From Nannocystaceae bacterium (GTDB lineage Bacteria > Myxococcota_A > Polyangia > Nannocystales > Nannocystaceae): a stretch of 64,000 bases of DNA. The notes beneath the pieces were generated by a model that searched no databases, was not told the DNA's origin, and saw only the letters and a program-made list of their open reading frames with translations. Shown here piece after piece: positions 1 to 9,119 of this stretch; within the stretch, counting starts at the first letter, position 1; each line of letters begins with the position of its first letter. The DNA lies in NCBI GenBank assembly GCA_019694555.1, contig JAIBBS010000008.1, positions 1-64,000 of the forward strand. Reading direction: 5' to 3'. A program made the position numbers and the translations under genes.

Positions 1-43
1 CCCGTGCTCGCCTGCGCTCGAGGTCAACCGCGCCGCGCGAGCG

Positions 44-664
44 TCATGCCCCGGTCGCGCCGACGAGCCGACGCAGGCTCGCGGCCCAGTCGTCGAGGCC
101 TGCGAGCGTCGACGACAGCAGTGCCGGGTCGGCGGCGATGCGTTCGAGCTGGCGGCGGAGCTCGGCCTTGGCGCGCACGAGTCGGCTGCGGAGCGCGGCC
201 TCGCTGATGCCGAGCACGTCGGCGAGCTCGGGGCCGCTGAGGCCCTCCCAGTGGTAGAGCTCGATCGCGATCTGGTAATCGAGCGGGATCGCACGCAGGG
301 CCGCGAGCAGCAGCCGCTGCTCCTGGCGCTCGGCTGCGACGGAGCTGGGACCTGGCGCGAGATCGACCGCGCTCACGAGGTCGGGATCGATGGGGTCGCC
401 GTCGCGCTGCATCCGGCGGAAGTGACGGAACAGCAGGTGCCGCGCGGTCGCGAAGAGGAACGTGCGGAAACTGGCCTCGCGGCGGAAGCCGGCGCGGCCC
501 TGCACGCACGCGAGCAGCACGTCCTGCACGAGATCCTCGACCTCGTCGTTGCCGAGCTTGTTGCGAAAGAAGCAGTAGAGCGCCTCGAAGTGGCGGTCGA
601 TCAGCTGTTTGGCCGCGACCATGTCGCCGCCGGCCCAGGCGTCGAGCAGCTCGAAGTCGGTCAC
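44..664 (-). CDS. ECF-type RNA polymerase sigma factor
   Basis: A 206-residue sigma-70 family protein of extracytoplasmic-function size, expected to direct core RNA polymerase to a small regulon. Region 2 spans about residues 22-90, with the VEDLVQD stretch at 42-48 and the FRTFLFATARH helix at 66-76. Region 4 spans about 115-172, with the helix-turn-helix SGPELADVLGISEAALRS at 143-160. The start is taken as the GTG giving VTDFELLDAW, since this places region 2 at the usual distance from the N-terminus. A C-terminal tail of about 30 residues follows region 4. It is divergent from the 5'-nucleotidase gene. No anti-sigma factor is visible; the frame starting at the ATGA overlap beyond its stop ends after seven codons. 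The target regulon is unknown. Confidence 0.9.
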   Translation of the reverse strand: MTDFELLDAWAGGDMVAAKQLIDRHFEALYCFFRNKLGNDEVEDLVQDVLLACVQGRAGFRREASFRTFLFATARHLLFRHFRRMQRDGDPIDPDLVSAVDLAPGPSSVAAERQEQRLLLAALRAIPLDYQIAIELYHWEGLSGPELADVLGISEAALRSRLVRAKAELRRQLERIAADPALLSSTLAGLDDWAASLRRLVGATGA

Positions 665-766
665 CGACCGCCCGCATAGCACGCCTTTCGCGCGGCTGCG
701 TCGCGGCGCGCAGAAATCGACCGCGGGCCGCGAATGGAATGGGTGGGAGTCGGCACCACCACCGCC

Positions 767-2746
767 GTGAACCGCCCGTTGCCCCTGGCCGCCCTGCTCA
801 CCCTCTTCGCACCGGCGTGCGCCGCCGAGCCCGAGCCGGCCGGCGACGACCCGCTCGACGAGGCGGACGCGAGCTTCGGCAGCGGCAAGGCCGACGGGGT
901 CGCGGCCTCGTGCCCCGTGCTCAAGCTCGCCAACTCCGCCGACTTCGCGACACTCGACGACGACGTCGCGCTCAACAAGCAGGCCGCACAGGGGATCATC
1001 GATTGGCGCGAGGGCCCCGACGGCACGCTCGGCACCGCCGACGACCGCTGGTTCGCCGACCTCGCGCAGCTCGACGCGATCAAGCACATCGGACCCAAGG
1101 CGCTGCAGCGCCTGCAGGCCTATGTCACCGACGAGGGCATCGTCTGTGGCGAGGTCGCGGTGCAGCTGTTGGCGTTCAACGACTTCCACGGCAACCTGCG
1201 CCCGCCGTCGGGCTCGTCGGGCCGCATCCAGACCGGTCCCAACCCCACGACCGATCGCGTCGACGCCGGTGGCGTCGAGTTCATGGCGACGCACGTGCAG
1301 GCGCTCGCCGCCACCAACCCCAACACGCTCGTGGTCGCCGCCGGCGACGTCGTCGGCGCCACGCCACTGCTGTCGGCGCTGTTCCACGACGAGCCCACCA
1401 TCGAATCGATGAACCTGCTGGGACTCGACATCGCCAGCGTCGGCAACCACGAGTTCGACGAGGGCCCCGAGGAGCTGCTGCGCATGCAGCTGGGCGGCTG
1501 CCATCCCGTCGACGGCTGCCGCGACGGCGACGACTTCGCCGGCGCCGCGTTCTCGTACCTCGCGGCCAACGTGATCGACACCGACTCCGGTGAGCCGCTG
1601 TTGCCACCGTACGAGATCCGCCGCTTCGGCAACGCCTCGGTGGCCTTCATCGGCATGACGCTCGAGGGCACGCCGCTGGTCACCACGCCGTCGGGCGTGG
1701 CCGGGCTGCAGTTTCTCGACGAGGCCGAGACCGTCAACGCGCTGGTGCCCGAGCTGCGCGCGCAGGGTGTCGAGGCCATCGTCGTGCTGCTGCACGAGGG
1801 CGGCTTCACCACCGGCCTGTTCAACGAGTGCGTCGGCATCTCGGGGCCGCTGTTCGACGTCGTGCAGAATTTCGACGACGCGGTCGACGTGGTCGTCGCC
1901 GGTCACACCAACGCTGCGCACGTCTGCGAGATCGACGGCAAGATCGTCACCTCCGCGGCCAGCTTCGGCCGCCTGGTCACGGACATCGATCTCGTGGTCG
2001 ACGAGGCCAGCGGCGAGATCGTCCACAAGTCCGCGAACAACGTCATCGTCACCCGCGACGTCGCGCAGGATCCGGGTCAGACCGCGCTCATCGGCCGCTA
2101 CGACGCCTTCGCGGCGCCGTTCGCCAACCGCATCGTCGGCAGCATCACCGCCAGCATCGTGCGCGCGGCCAACCTCGCGGGCGAGTCGGCGCTGGGCGAC
2201 ATGATCGCGGACGCACAGCTCGCGGCCTCGGCCGCCGCCGGCGCCGAGCTGGCGTTGATGAACCCGGGCGGTATCCGCACCGACCTCGTGTTCGAGCAGG
2301 TCTCGGGCGGTGAGGGCCTCGGCCAGGTCACCTACGGCGAGCTGTTCGCGGTGCAGCCCTTCAGCAACAACCTCGTGACGCTCTCGCTCACCGGCGCGCA
2401 GCTCGAGGCCGTGCTCGAGCAGCAGTGGCGCGTCTCGGGCATGGGCGAGCTGGCGGTGATCCTGCAGCCGTCGGCCACGCTCGCATACCGCTGGGATCCC
2501 ACGCGCCCGCTGGGCGATCGCATCGACCCCGCGAGCATCACCGTCGCCGGCGTGGCGCTCGATCCCGCTCGCAGCTATCGCGTCACCGTGAACTCGTTCC
2601 TCGCCGACGGCGGCGACGGCTTCTCGGTGCTCCGCGAGGGCACCGAACGCACCGGCGGTGCGCTCGACGTCGACGCACTCGAGGCGCACCTCGCCGCGCT
2701 CTCGCCCTACGCTGCGGCGGCGGCGACTCGCATCACGCGGCTGTGA
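767..2746 (+). CDS. 5'-nucleotidase/cyclic phosphodiesterase-family lipoprotein with N-terminal HHH domain
   Basis: A predicted surface or periplasmic metallophosphoesterase (659 aa) of the bacterial 5'-nucleotidase (UshA/CpdB) family, which removes phosphate from nucleotides. From GTG 767 the signal peptide ends at Cys18 (LFAPAC), so the GTG is preferred to the ATG at 734. A GKADG motif follows, then a helix-hairpin-helix-like module at about 55-115 (LDAIKHIGPKAL). Metallophosphatase motifs are NDFHGNL (about 137), GDVVGATP, GNHEFDEG (about 225) and VAGHTN (about 378). The C-terminal nucleotidase domain has NPGGIRTD (about 499) and YGELFAVQPF. All metal-ligand motifs look intact. The kinase gene starts 17 nt downstream, so the two may be cotranscribed. 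The exact substrate cannot be read from sequence. Confidence 0.88.
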   Translation: MNRPLPLAALLTLFAPACAAEPEPAGDDPLDEADASFGSGKADGVAASCPVLKLANSADFATLDDDVALNKQAAQGIIDWREGPDGTLGTADDRWFADLAQLDAIKHIGPKALQRLQAYVTDEGIVCGEVAVQLLAFNDFHGNLRPPSGSSGRIQTGPNPTTDRVDAGGVEFMATHVQALAATNPNTLVVAAGDVVGATPLLSALFHDEPTIESMNLLGLDIASVGNHEFDEGPEELLRMQLGGCHPVDGCRDGDDFAGAAFSYLAANVIDTDSGEPLLPPYEIRRFGNASVAFIGMTLEGTPLVTTPSGVAGLQFLDEAETVNALVPELRAQGVEAIVVLLHEGGFTTGLFNECVGISGPLFDVVQNFDDAVDVVVAGHTNAAHVCEIDGKIVTSAASFGRLVTDIDLVVDEASGEIVHKSANNVIVTRDVAQDPGQTALIGRYDAFAAPFANRIVGSITASIVRAANLAGESALGDMIADAQLAASAAAGAELALMNPGGIRTDLVFEQVSGGEGLGQVTYGELFAVQPFSNNLVTLSLTGAQLEAVLEQQWRVSGMGELAVILQPSATLAYRWDPTRPLGDRIDPASITVAGVALDPARSYRVTVNSFLADGGDGFSVLREGTERTGGALDVDALEAHLAALSPYAAAAATRITRL

Positions 2747-2763
2747 TCGGGCAGTATCGGCCC

Positions 2764-5562
2764 ATGTCGGTGTCGCGCACGATCCCCGAGCCGACCGAGC
2801 CCGTCGGGCTCGAGGGCTTCGCGCCGCGCCCCGATCCGCTGGCGCTGCGCCAGGCCAAGGCCGCCGTCGAGGCGCGCCTGCTCGGTGCCGCCGCGTCGAG
2901 CCCCACCCGCATCGGCCGCTTCGTCGTCATCGAGCGCATCGCCGAGGGCGGCATGGGCCTGGTGTTCGCGGCCTACGATCCCGAGCTCGATCGCAAGGTC
3001 GCGGTCAAGCTGCTGCGGCGCGAGCTCAGCGACGTCACCGGCCGTCGCCTCACGCGCGAGGCCCACGCGATGGCGCGGCTGAGCCATCCCAACGTCGCGC
3101 AGATCTACGAGGTCGGCGAGGACCACGGCCGCGCCTTCATCGCGATGGAGTTCGTCGCGGGTCAGACCCTGGGTCAGTGGCAGCGGCAGCGCGCGTGGCC
3201 CGAGGTGCTCGCGGGCTACCGCCAGGCCGCGCTGGGGCTCGCGGCCGCGCACGCGGTCGGGCTGGTGCATCGCGACTTCAAGCCCGACAACGCGATGATC
3301 GCGGTCGATCCCCACGACGCGGGCATCGGCCGCGTGCGCGTGCTCGACTTCGGGCTCGCGCGCACCCAGACGCGCGAACCGACCGAGGAGTCGTGGTCAC
3401 CGGCCTCCGAGTCCGCCGGCGCGAGCGATCCGGTGCTGCGCACGGTGCTGACGCAGGCCGGCTCGGTCGTCGGCACGCCCGCGTACATGGCCCCGGAGCA
3501 GCTGCGCGGGGACGCGGTCGATGCCCGCGCGGATCAGTTCGCGTTCTGCGTGGCGCTGTGGGAGGCCCTGCACGGCGAGCGACCGTTCGAGGGCACCACA
3601 CGCTCGGCGTTGTTCGCCAACCTGACCGAGGGCCGCATGCGCGAGCCTCCGCGCGACAGCCGGGTGCCGAAGTGGATCACCGCGGTGCTGCGCCGCGGGC
3701 TCGCGGTCGCACCCCACGAGCGCCACACGTCCATGCATGCACTCGTCGCTGCGCTCGACCGCGATCCCTCGCGCGCGCGCCGGCGCTGGCTCGTCGCCGG
3801 CCTCGCCATCGGTGGCGCGGCCGCAGCGGTCGCGGCATGGACGCTCGATCGCGCCGCGACCACGCGCGCCTGCACCGAGGCGGCGGCGTCGATCGCCGAG
3901 GTGTGGAACGACGACGCGCGCACGCGGGTCCGCGACGGCCTGCTGGCGGTGGGACCGTCGTATGCGCCGGCCACGGTCGAGCGCGTGCTGCCGACGATCG
4001 ATGGCTGGGCCGAGGCGTGGTCGTCGGCGCGCGAGCAGAGCTGTCGTGCGGTGACGCTGAGCCACACGACGACGACCGAGCTGGGCGCGCGCGCGCAACA
4101 GTGCTTCGCCGAGCGGCGCGCGTGGCTGGCGACGTTGACCACGGTGCTGGCCGAGGCCGACGCGGAGGTGCTGCAGGGTGCTGCGGAGGCCGCCGCGGGC
4201 CTGCCGGCACCCGCGGACTGCCTCGACGAGACCGCGTTGCGACGGCGCGGCGCGGTCGACCCCGACGCCGATCGGCAGGCACGCACCGCGCGGCTCACCG
4301 CTGCAGCCGCGTTGCTCGACGCGAATCGACCGGCGCAGGCCGGCCAGGCGATCGAGGCCCTGCTCGACGAGATCGTGCCGGGCGTGGGCGATCCGCTCGA
4401 GCCGCGCGCACTCGTGGTCGCGATGCAGGCTCGCGATGCGCTGCGGGATCACGCCGGCGCGGTCGAGCTCGGGCGCCGCGCCGTGGTGGCGGCGATCGCC
4501 GCGGGCGACGACGCTGCGGCGTTCGACGCGATGCTCGGGCTCATGGCGGCACTGCAGGAGACCGGCGACCGTCCGCAGGCCCGCGTGTGGGCCGTCGCGG
4601 CCGGCGCGCTGCTGGTCCGGCTCGGCGAGCCCGACGACCTGCGTGGCGCAGCCCTGGCCGCCGCCGAGGCGATGCACCTCGAGGATCCCGCGGCCGCGGT
4701 GGCGCAGCTGCGGCGCGCGCTGGCGATCCACGTGCGCCTGCTCGGTGCCGATCACCCCGCGGTCGGGCTCGACGAGAGCAACCTCGGCGCGGCGCTCGAG
4801 CGCATGGGCGCGGTGGCCCAGGCGCGCGAGCACCACGAGCGAGCGCTCGCGATCCGCGAAGCCGCGCTGGGCCCGTGGCACCCCCACGTGGCGAACAGCC
4901 TGCTCAACGTCGCGCGCTCCCGTGCCGGCGCGCGCGACCTCGAAGGCGCGATCGCCATGACCGAGCGCGCACTCGACATCTGGCAGCGCGCACTGGGCCC
5001 CGACCACCGCAACTGCGCGCTCGCGCTGGGCAACCTCGCCGCCTACCACATGTCGCTCGACGACCACGCGGGCGCCGAGCCGCTGCTCGAGCGGGCGCTG
5101 GCGGTGATCGAGCACAACGAAGGCCCGGACCACCCGTTCGCGGTGGGTCACCTGACCAACCTCGCCATCATCGCGCAGCGACGCGGCGATCTCGATCGCG
5201 CGGCCGAGCGCTTCGGTCGTGCGATCGCGATCGGCGAGTCGTGGGGGGACGGGCGCCGCTCGGAGATCGCCGGACCGCTGACGGGATTGGCGGAGATCGA
5301 GCTGCTGCGCGGCCACGTGCCCGAGGCCCAGGCGCTGCTCGAGCGCGCACTCGCGATCTTCGACGCGGGCCGCTTCGATCTGCCCAACCTCGCGCACACC
5401 CGCTGGGCGCTGGCCCGCACGCTGGCGCAGCAGCGCCGCGACACCGCCCGCGCGCGCACGCTCGCGCGCGCGGCCATCGACGAGTACCGCGCGCTGCCTG
5501 GCGACTGGACCGAGTTCATCGCGCCGATCGAGACCTGGCTGGCTACGCTGCCGCCGGGCTGA
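2764..5562 (+). CDS. Ser/Thr protein kinase with TPR repeats (kinase 1)
   Basis: A Hanks-type Ser/Thr kinase of 932 residues. The kinase domain runs about 50-320, with the glycine loop AEGGMGLVF, catalytic HRDFKPDN at about 168, DFGLA at about 194 and MAPEQ in the activation segment. The HRDF form replaces the common HRDL. A single hydrophobic segment at about 342-360 (LVAGLAIGGAAAAVAA) probably crosses the membrane. The remainder is helical, with about seven tetratricopeptide-type repeats between 650 and 900 (recurring ALA.RE..LGP.HP). Kinase-TM-TPR proteins are typical of myxobacteria. ATG 2764 is chosen because it gives a short lead before the kinase domain. The partner and the signal sensed are unknown. 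Confidence 0.93.
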   Translation: MSVSRTIPEPTEPVGLEGFAPRPDPLALRQAKAAVEARLLGAAASSPTRIGRFVVIERIAEGGMGLVFAAYDPELDRKVAVKLLRRELSDVTGRRLTREAHAMARLSHPNVAQIYEVGEDHGRAFIAMEFVAGQTLGQWQRQRAWPEVLAGYRQAALGLAAAHAVGLVHRDFKPDNAMIAVDPHDAGIGRVRVLDFGLARTQTREPTEESWSPASESAGASDPVLRTVLTQAGSVVGTPAYMAPEQLRGDAVDARADQFAFCVALWEALHGERPFEGTTRSALFANLTEGRMREPPRDSRVPKWITAVLRRGLAVAPHERHTSMHALVAALDRDPSRARRRWLVAGLAIGGAAAAVAAWTLDRAATTRACTEAAASIAEVWNDDARTRVRDGLLAVGPSYAPATVERVLPTIDGWAEAWSSAREQSCRAVTLSHTTTTELGARAQQCFAERRAWLATLTTVLAEADAEVLQGAAEAAAGLPAPADCLDETALRRRGAVDPDADRQARTARLTAAAALLDANRPAQAGQAIEALLDEIVPGVGDPLEPRALVVAMQARDALRDHAGAVELGRRAVVAAIAAGDDAAAFDAMLGLMAALQETGDRPQARVWAVAAGALLVRLGEPDDLRGAALAAAEAMHLEDPAAAVAQLRRALAIHVRLLGADHPAVGLDESNLGAALERMGAVAQAREHHERALAIREAALGPWHPHVANSLLNVARSRAGARDLEGAIAMTERALDIWQRALGPDHRNCALALGNLAAYHMSLDDHAGAEPLLERALAVIEHNEGPDHPFAVGHLTNLAIIAQRRGDLDRAAERFGRAIAIGESWGDGRRSEIAGPLTGLAEIELLRGHVPEAQALLERALAIFDAGRFDLPNLAHTRWALARTLAQQRRDTARARTLARAAIDEYRALPGDWTEFIAPIETWLATLPPG

Positions 5563-5593
5563 GCCTCGCGCGGCAGCGATCGCGCCGTGTCCG

Positions 5594-6772
5594 CTACAGC
5601 ACCGCGACCTTGAACACCAGCGCCTCGTTGTGCGCCTCGTCGAAGAGCGAGCTGTAGATCTCCCCGTCGCGGATCGCCAGGCCCTGCACCGTGCACGAGT
5701 GATCGATCGTGGTCGTGACCGGCAGCTCCAGCACATGGATGAACGCCGCGCCGACGGTGTCGTCGATCGAGTACAGCGTGCCGGCATCTTCGAACGCGAC
5801 CGTGCCGCCGGACGCCACCGCCTGGCCGTACAGCGGCACGATCCCGCCGACCCGCTCCGCGCTGCCGCCGGCCACCGGCGCGCGCCAGACCCCGCGCTCG
5901 CCGAGCTCATCGGCGCGATCGCGGATGAAGTACGCGTAGTTGTCGGTCACCAGCAGCAGCTCGCCGGGCTTGTCGATCGAGATCGGGCCGATGTCGCCGC
6001 CGAAGTCGACCTTCCAGATGTCGTCGGGGTCGGGCCGGTTGCCGCCGCCCAGCGAGTGCGCGTTGGTCCACATCACGCCGGCGCCGTAGACCATGCCGCG
6101 TCCGCCACCGCCGCCCACCCCGCCGACCAGGCTCTCGGCCATCGCAGCGCCGGGTGACAACCGCACCCAGTCGGTGGTGGTCGGCACGAACGAGTCGTCG
6201 AGCTGGTCGTAGCGACCGATGCGATCGCCGTTGGGCAAGACGATCGACGCGGTCGGCGGCACCGGGTTGCCGTTGGTGTCGGCCCACGCCGGGTAGGCGA
6301 TCGCAGCGCCCGTCGCATCGACGACGCCGTTCTCGGTCAGCACCACGTAGGTGTCGGGGTCGACGGGCGCGAGCGAGCAGCCGATCACGCCGAGGTCACC
6401 GGGACACGTGAACACCGACGTCGCGGTGCCGCCGGCGCGGTCGAGCGCGTAGATCTGCGCGTCGGCGCGGAAGTACATGGTCGTGCTGTCGAACGCGATC
6501 TCGCGCAGCACGCTGGTGCCGTCGCCGGGGCTGGTGGGCGCGCCGTACACGGCCCAGTCGGCGAGCACCGTCGCGCCCTGCGGCGCCTGGCAGTGATCAC
6601 CGCTGGTGTCGCCGGTCCCCGCCGACGCGTCGGCCGCGGTGTCGGTGCCGGCGTCGGTGCCGGCGTCGGTGTCGGTCGCAGCATCGGTGTCCGCAGGCGT
6701 GCCGTCGTCGGCCTCGCAGGCGAGCAGGGCAAGGGTCAGGGCCAGAGCTGGCGTCAGGGGTCGAAGGGTCAT
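5594..6772 (-). CDS. Predicted lipoprotein with beta-propeller-like repeats
   Basis: A 392-residue secreted protein. The signal peptide ends in a good lipobox (LALLAC, Cys19), followed by an Asp/Thr/Ala-rich linker to about residue 60 with repeated TDAGTDAG. The rest has regularly spaced strand-rich segments such as TMYFRADAQIYALDRAGG, YAYFIRDRADELGERGVWR and DAGTLYSIDD. This spacing resembles WD40- or DUF5050-like propellers that read out displayed values, but no catalytic motif is seen. It is convergent with kinase 1 and divergent from the small lipoprotein at 6928. Function is not recognised; an extracellular binding or scaffold role is only a guess from fold. Confidence 0.8.
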   Translation of the reverse strand: MTLRPLTPALALTLALLACEADDGTPADTDAATDTDAGTDAGTDTAADASAGTGDTSGDHCQAPQGATVLADWAVYGAPTSPGDGTSVLREIAFDSTTMYFRADAQIYALDRAGGTATSVFTCPGDLGVIGCSLAPVDPDTYVVLTENGVVDATGAAIAYPAWADTNGNPVPPTASIVLPNGDRIGRYDQLDDSFVPTTTDWVRLSPGAAMAESLVGGVGGGGGRGMVYGAGVMWTNAHSLGGGNRPDPDDIWKVDFGGDIGPISIDKPGELLLVTDNYAYFIRDRADELGERGVWRAPVAGGSAERVGGIVPLYGQAVASGGTVAFEDAGTLYSIDDTVGAAFIHVLELPVTTTIDHSCTVQGLAIRDGEIYSSLFDEAHNEALVFKVAVL

Positions 6773-6927
6773 CGCCCCCGGATGACACGCGCCGCGACCG
6801 GCGTTGCAAACCCGGTCGGCATTTTGGCGCAGGTGCGCGCAGGCGCGCAGCCGGGCCGGTGGCGGCCCACCGACGATCGTCGCCCGGCCGGCGAACCGCT
6901 GGCCGCGGCCAGCATCTGCAGGGGCGG

Positions 6928-7596
6928 ATGAGCCACCCCATGCTGCGAATCTCCACCGTCCTGTGCCTTCTGGCGACCACCCTCACCACCGTCGCCTGCG
7001 ACAACGCCGACGACGCGCACGCGCCCGAGCGCCGCATCGAACAGCTCGACTTGTCACGCTTCGGCGTCGATGCGATCGAGCGCGACGACGACGGGTTCGC
7101 CCTGCTCGACCCGGCCGGCGACCCCGTCGGTCACGTCGCGATCGACGACGCGCGCGGCATCACCGACATGACCGTGTCGCTGCACGGACACGCCGCCGAG
7201 GTCTCGTGGACCGACGACGCCGGCTCGCTGCGTTGCGACGGCGGCGAGCTGGTCGCGCAGTCGACCGCCGGTGCCGACGCGGCCGCCGGCGACGCGGCCC
7301 ACACCGCCGCCTGCGACGATGCGCTCGCGGTCGGCTTCGATCTCGCGGACGCGGCCGGCATCGCGCCGCCGTGGACCGCCCAGGCCGAGGGCGACGCGTT
7401 CCGCCTCGAAGAGATCGAGATGATCGGCGGCGTGTGCTCGACCGTCAGCACCTGGGTCGCGGGCAGCAGCTGTTGGAGCTGCGCCCAGGCCGCGCGCAAC
7501 GCCTTCGGCCGCGGCGACGGCTGGTACGAGACCTCGTCGTCGTGCTCGTCGGGCACGCTGTGGACCAGCTGCTCGGCGACCTACTGCACCAACTGA
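6928..7596 (+). CDS. Small Cys-rich predicted lipoprotein
   Basis: A 222-residue protein with a lipoprotein signal ending TTVAC (Cys24). The start is ATG 6928; ATG 6940 in the same frame is equally possible and leaves the signal peptide intact. The middle (about 30-150) is acidic and Asp/Ala-rich and may form a beta-sheet domain (FALLDPAGDPVGHVAIDDARG). The last 50 residues hold seven cysteines among many Ser and Trp (SCWSCAQAARNAF, SATYCTN), implying a disulfide-bonded domain. No known family was recognised. A strong hairpin at 7610-7642 lies 14 nt past the stop and probably ends its transcript. Confidence 0.75.
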   Translation: MSHPMLRISTVLCLLATTLTTVACDNADDAHAPERRIEQLDLSRFGVDAIERDDDGFALLDPAGDPVGHVAIDDARGITDMTVSLHGHAAEVSWTDDAGSLRCDGGELVAQSTAGADAAAGDAAHTAACDDALAVGFDLADAAGIAPPWTAQAEGDAFRLEEIEMIGGVCSTVSTWVAGSSCWSCAQAARNAFGRGDGWYETSSSCSSGTLWTSCSATYCTN

Positions 7597-7609
7597 TCGC
7601 ACCGGGGAT

Positions 7610-7642
7610 CGTCGGCACCGTGCTCACTGCACCGTGCCGACG
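7610..7642. terminator. Bidirectional hairpin between convergent genes
   Basis: Nine paired bases (CGTCGGCAC with GTGCCGACG), a C-C mismatch, then four more pairs around a 5-nt loop. The hairpin sits where the genes ending at 7596 and 7624 meet, and its right half lies inside the 3' end of the minus-strand gene. It has no U-tract. Its symmetry would serve both directions. Confidence 0.5.
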
Positions 7643-8280
7643 ACCTCGACCACCGCACCGTTGGGGCACACCGTGTCCAACGTGGCCATGCGGATCGTGA
7701 ACGTGACCTGCGTGCCCGAGGGCACCGACGCGTCGGCGTCGAACACCACCGACAGCGGCACGGCTTGCCCCTGCAGGATCCCGAACAACGAGTTGTTCGG
7801 CGACGCGGAGGTCACCAGGTCGTGGTCGCTCTCGACCACGATGCTGGGGTAGTCGAGGAAGTCGGGTCCGTCGTTGGACAGCGTCGCGCCGACCGTCACG
7901 CTGCCGCCGGGCAACCAGCTCGCGGCGTCGATCGGCGTGACCATCGGGTCGAGCAGCTCGATCACGTCGATGCCGGCGCAACCATCGGGCAGCACGCCGG
8001 TGGTCGACGACTCACCGCTGCTCGAGCCGTCGGCCGCACCGGTCGACCCCGACGAGCCGCCGGAGGACCCGGACGATCCACCGCTGCCGCCGTCGGTCCC
8101 GCTGCTGCCGCCGTCGGTGCCCGTGGTCGCGGCGGCCGAGCTCCCCTCGCTGCCGTCGGCGTCCCCCGAGCTGCCCTGCGACGCCCCGCTGGTGCCGGCC
8201 TCGGAGCCGGTGTCGCTCGCGGTGCCCGAGTCGCCGCCGCAGGCCGCCGCGCACGCCAACCATAGGAATGCATGTCTCAT
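7624..8280 (-). CDS. Predicted lipoprotein with Gly/Ser stalk and CARDB-like domain
   Basis: A 218-residue secreted protein. The signal is very short, with candidate lipobox cysteines at 10 and 14 (LACAAAC). Residues 15-95 are almost only Gly, Ser, Thr, Asp and Ala, a low-complexity stalk. The C-terminal 115 residues form a beta-rich domain (SVTVGATLSNDGPDFLDYPSIVVESD, split here only for description, then VPLSVVFDADASVPSGTQVTFTI). This looks like a CARDB or immunoglobulin-like cell-adhesion module, though the call rests on pattern only. The ATG at 8280 is chosen over the upstream in-frame codon because it starts the signal peptide. A displayed adhesin or binding protein is likely. Confidence 0.75.
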   Translation of the reverse strand: MRHAFLWLACAAACGGDSGTASDTGSEAGTSGASQGSSGDADGSEGSSAAATTGTDGGSSGTDGGSGGSSGSSGGSSGSTGAADGSSSGESSTTGVLPDGCAGIDVIELLDPMVTPIDAASWLPGGSVTVGATLSNDGPDFLDYPSIVVESDHDLVTSASPNNSLFGILQGQAVPLSVVFDADASVPSGTQVTFTIRMATLDTVCPNGAVVEVVGTVQ

Positions 8281-8352
8281 GATCCGGTGATGGTCGCGGC
8301 GCCCGGGTCCTGCATCAACCATTGCGAAACACCACCGTTTCGCCGCGCTTGA

Positions 8353-9030
<678 letters not shown>

Positions 9031-9119
9031 GGAGCATCGGTAACCGCCGCTGCCGCGCGGTTCGGGCCGCCGCGCGCGAGCACGCCAGCCGCCGCGCCGC
9101 TGGGGCATGCTCGACCGCG

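Noticed and set aside
44-2689. Very long minus-strand open frame (881 codons) spanning the sigma factor and the 5'-nucleotidase
   Set aside because: Only its last 206 codons match a real protein (the sigma factor). The rest is antisense to the 5'-nucleotidase and reads as Arg/Val/Asp-rich sequence, an artefact of high-GC codon bias.
3397-5910. Long minus-strand frame antisense to kinase 1
   Set aside because: The sequence is Arg/Gln-rich without domain motifs, and kinase motifs are clearly on the plus strand.
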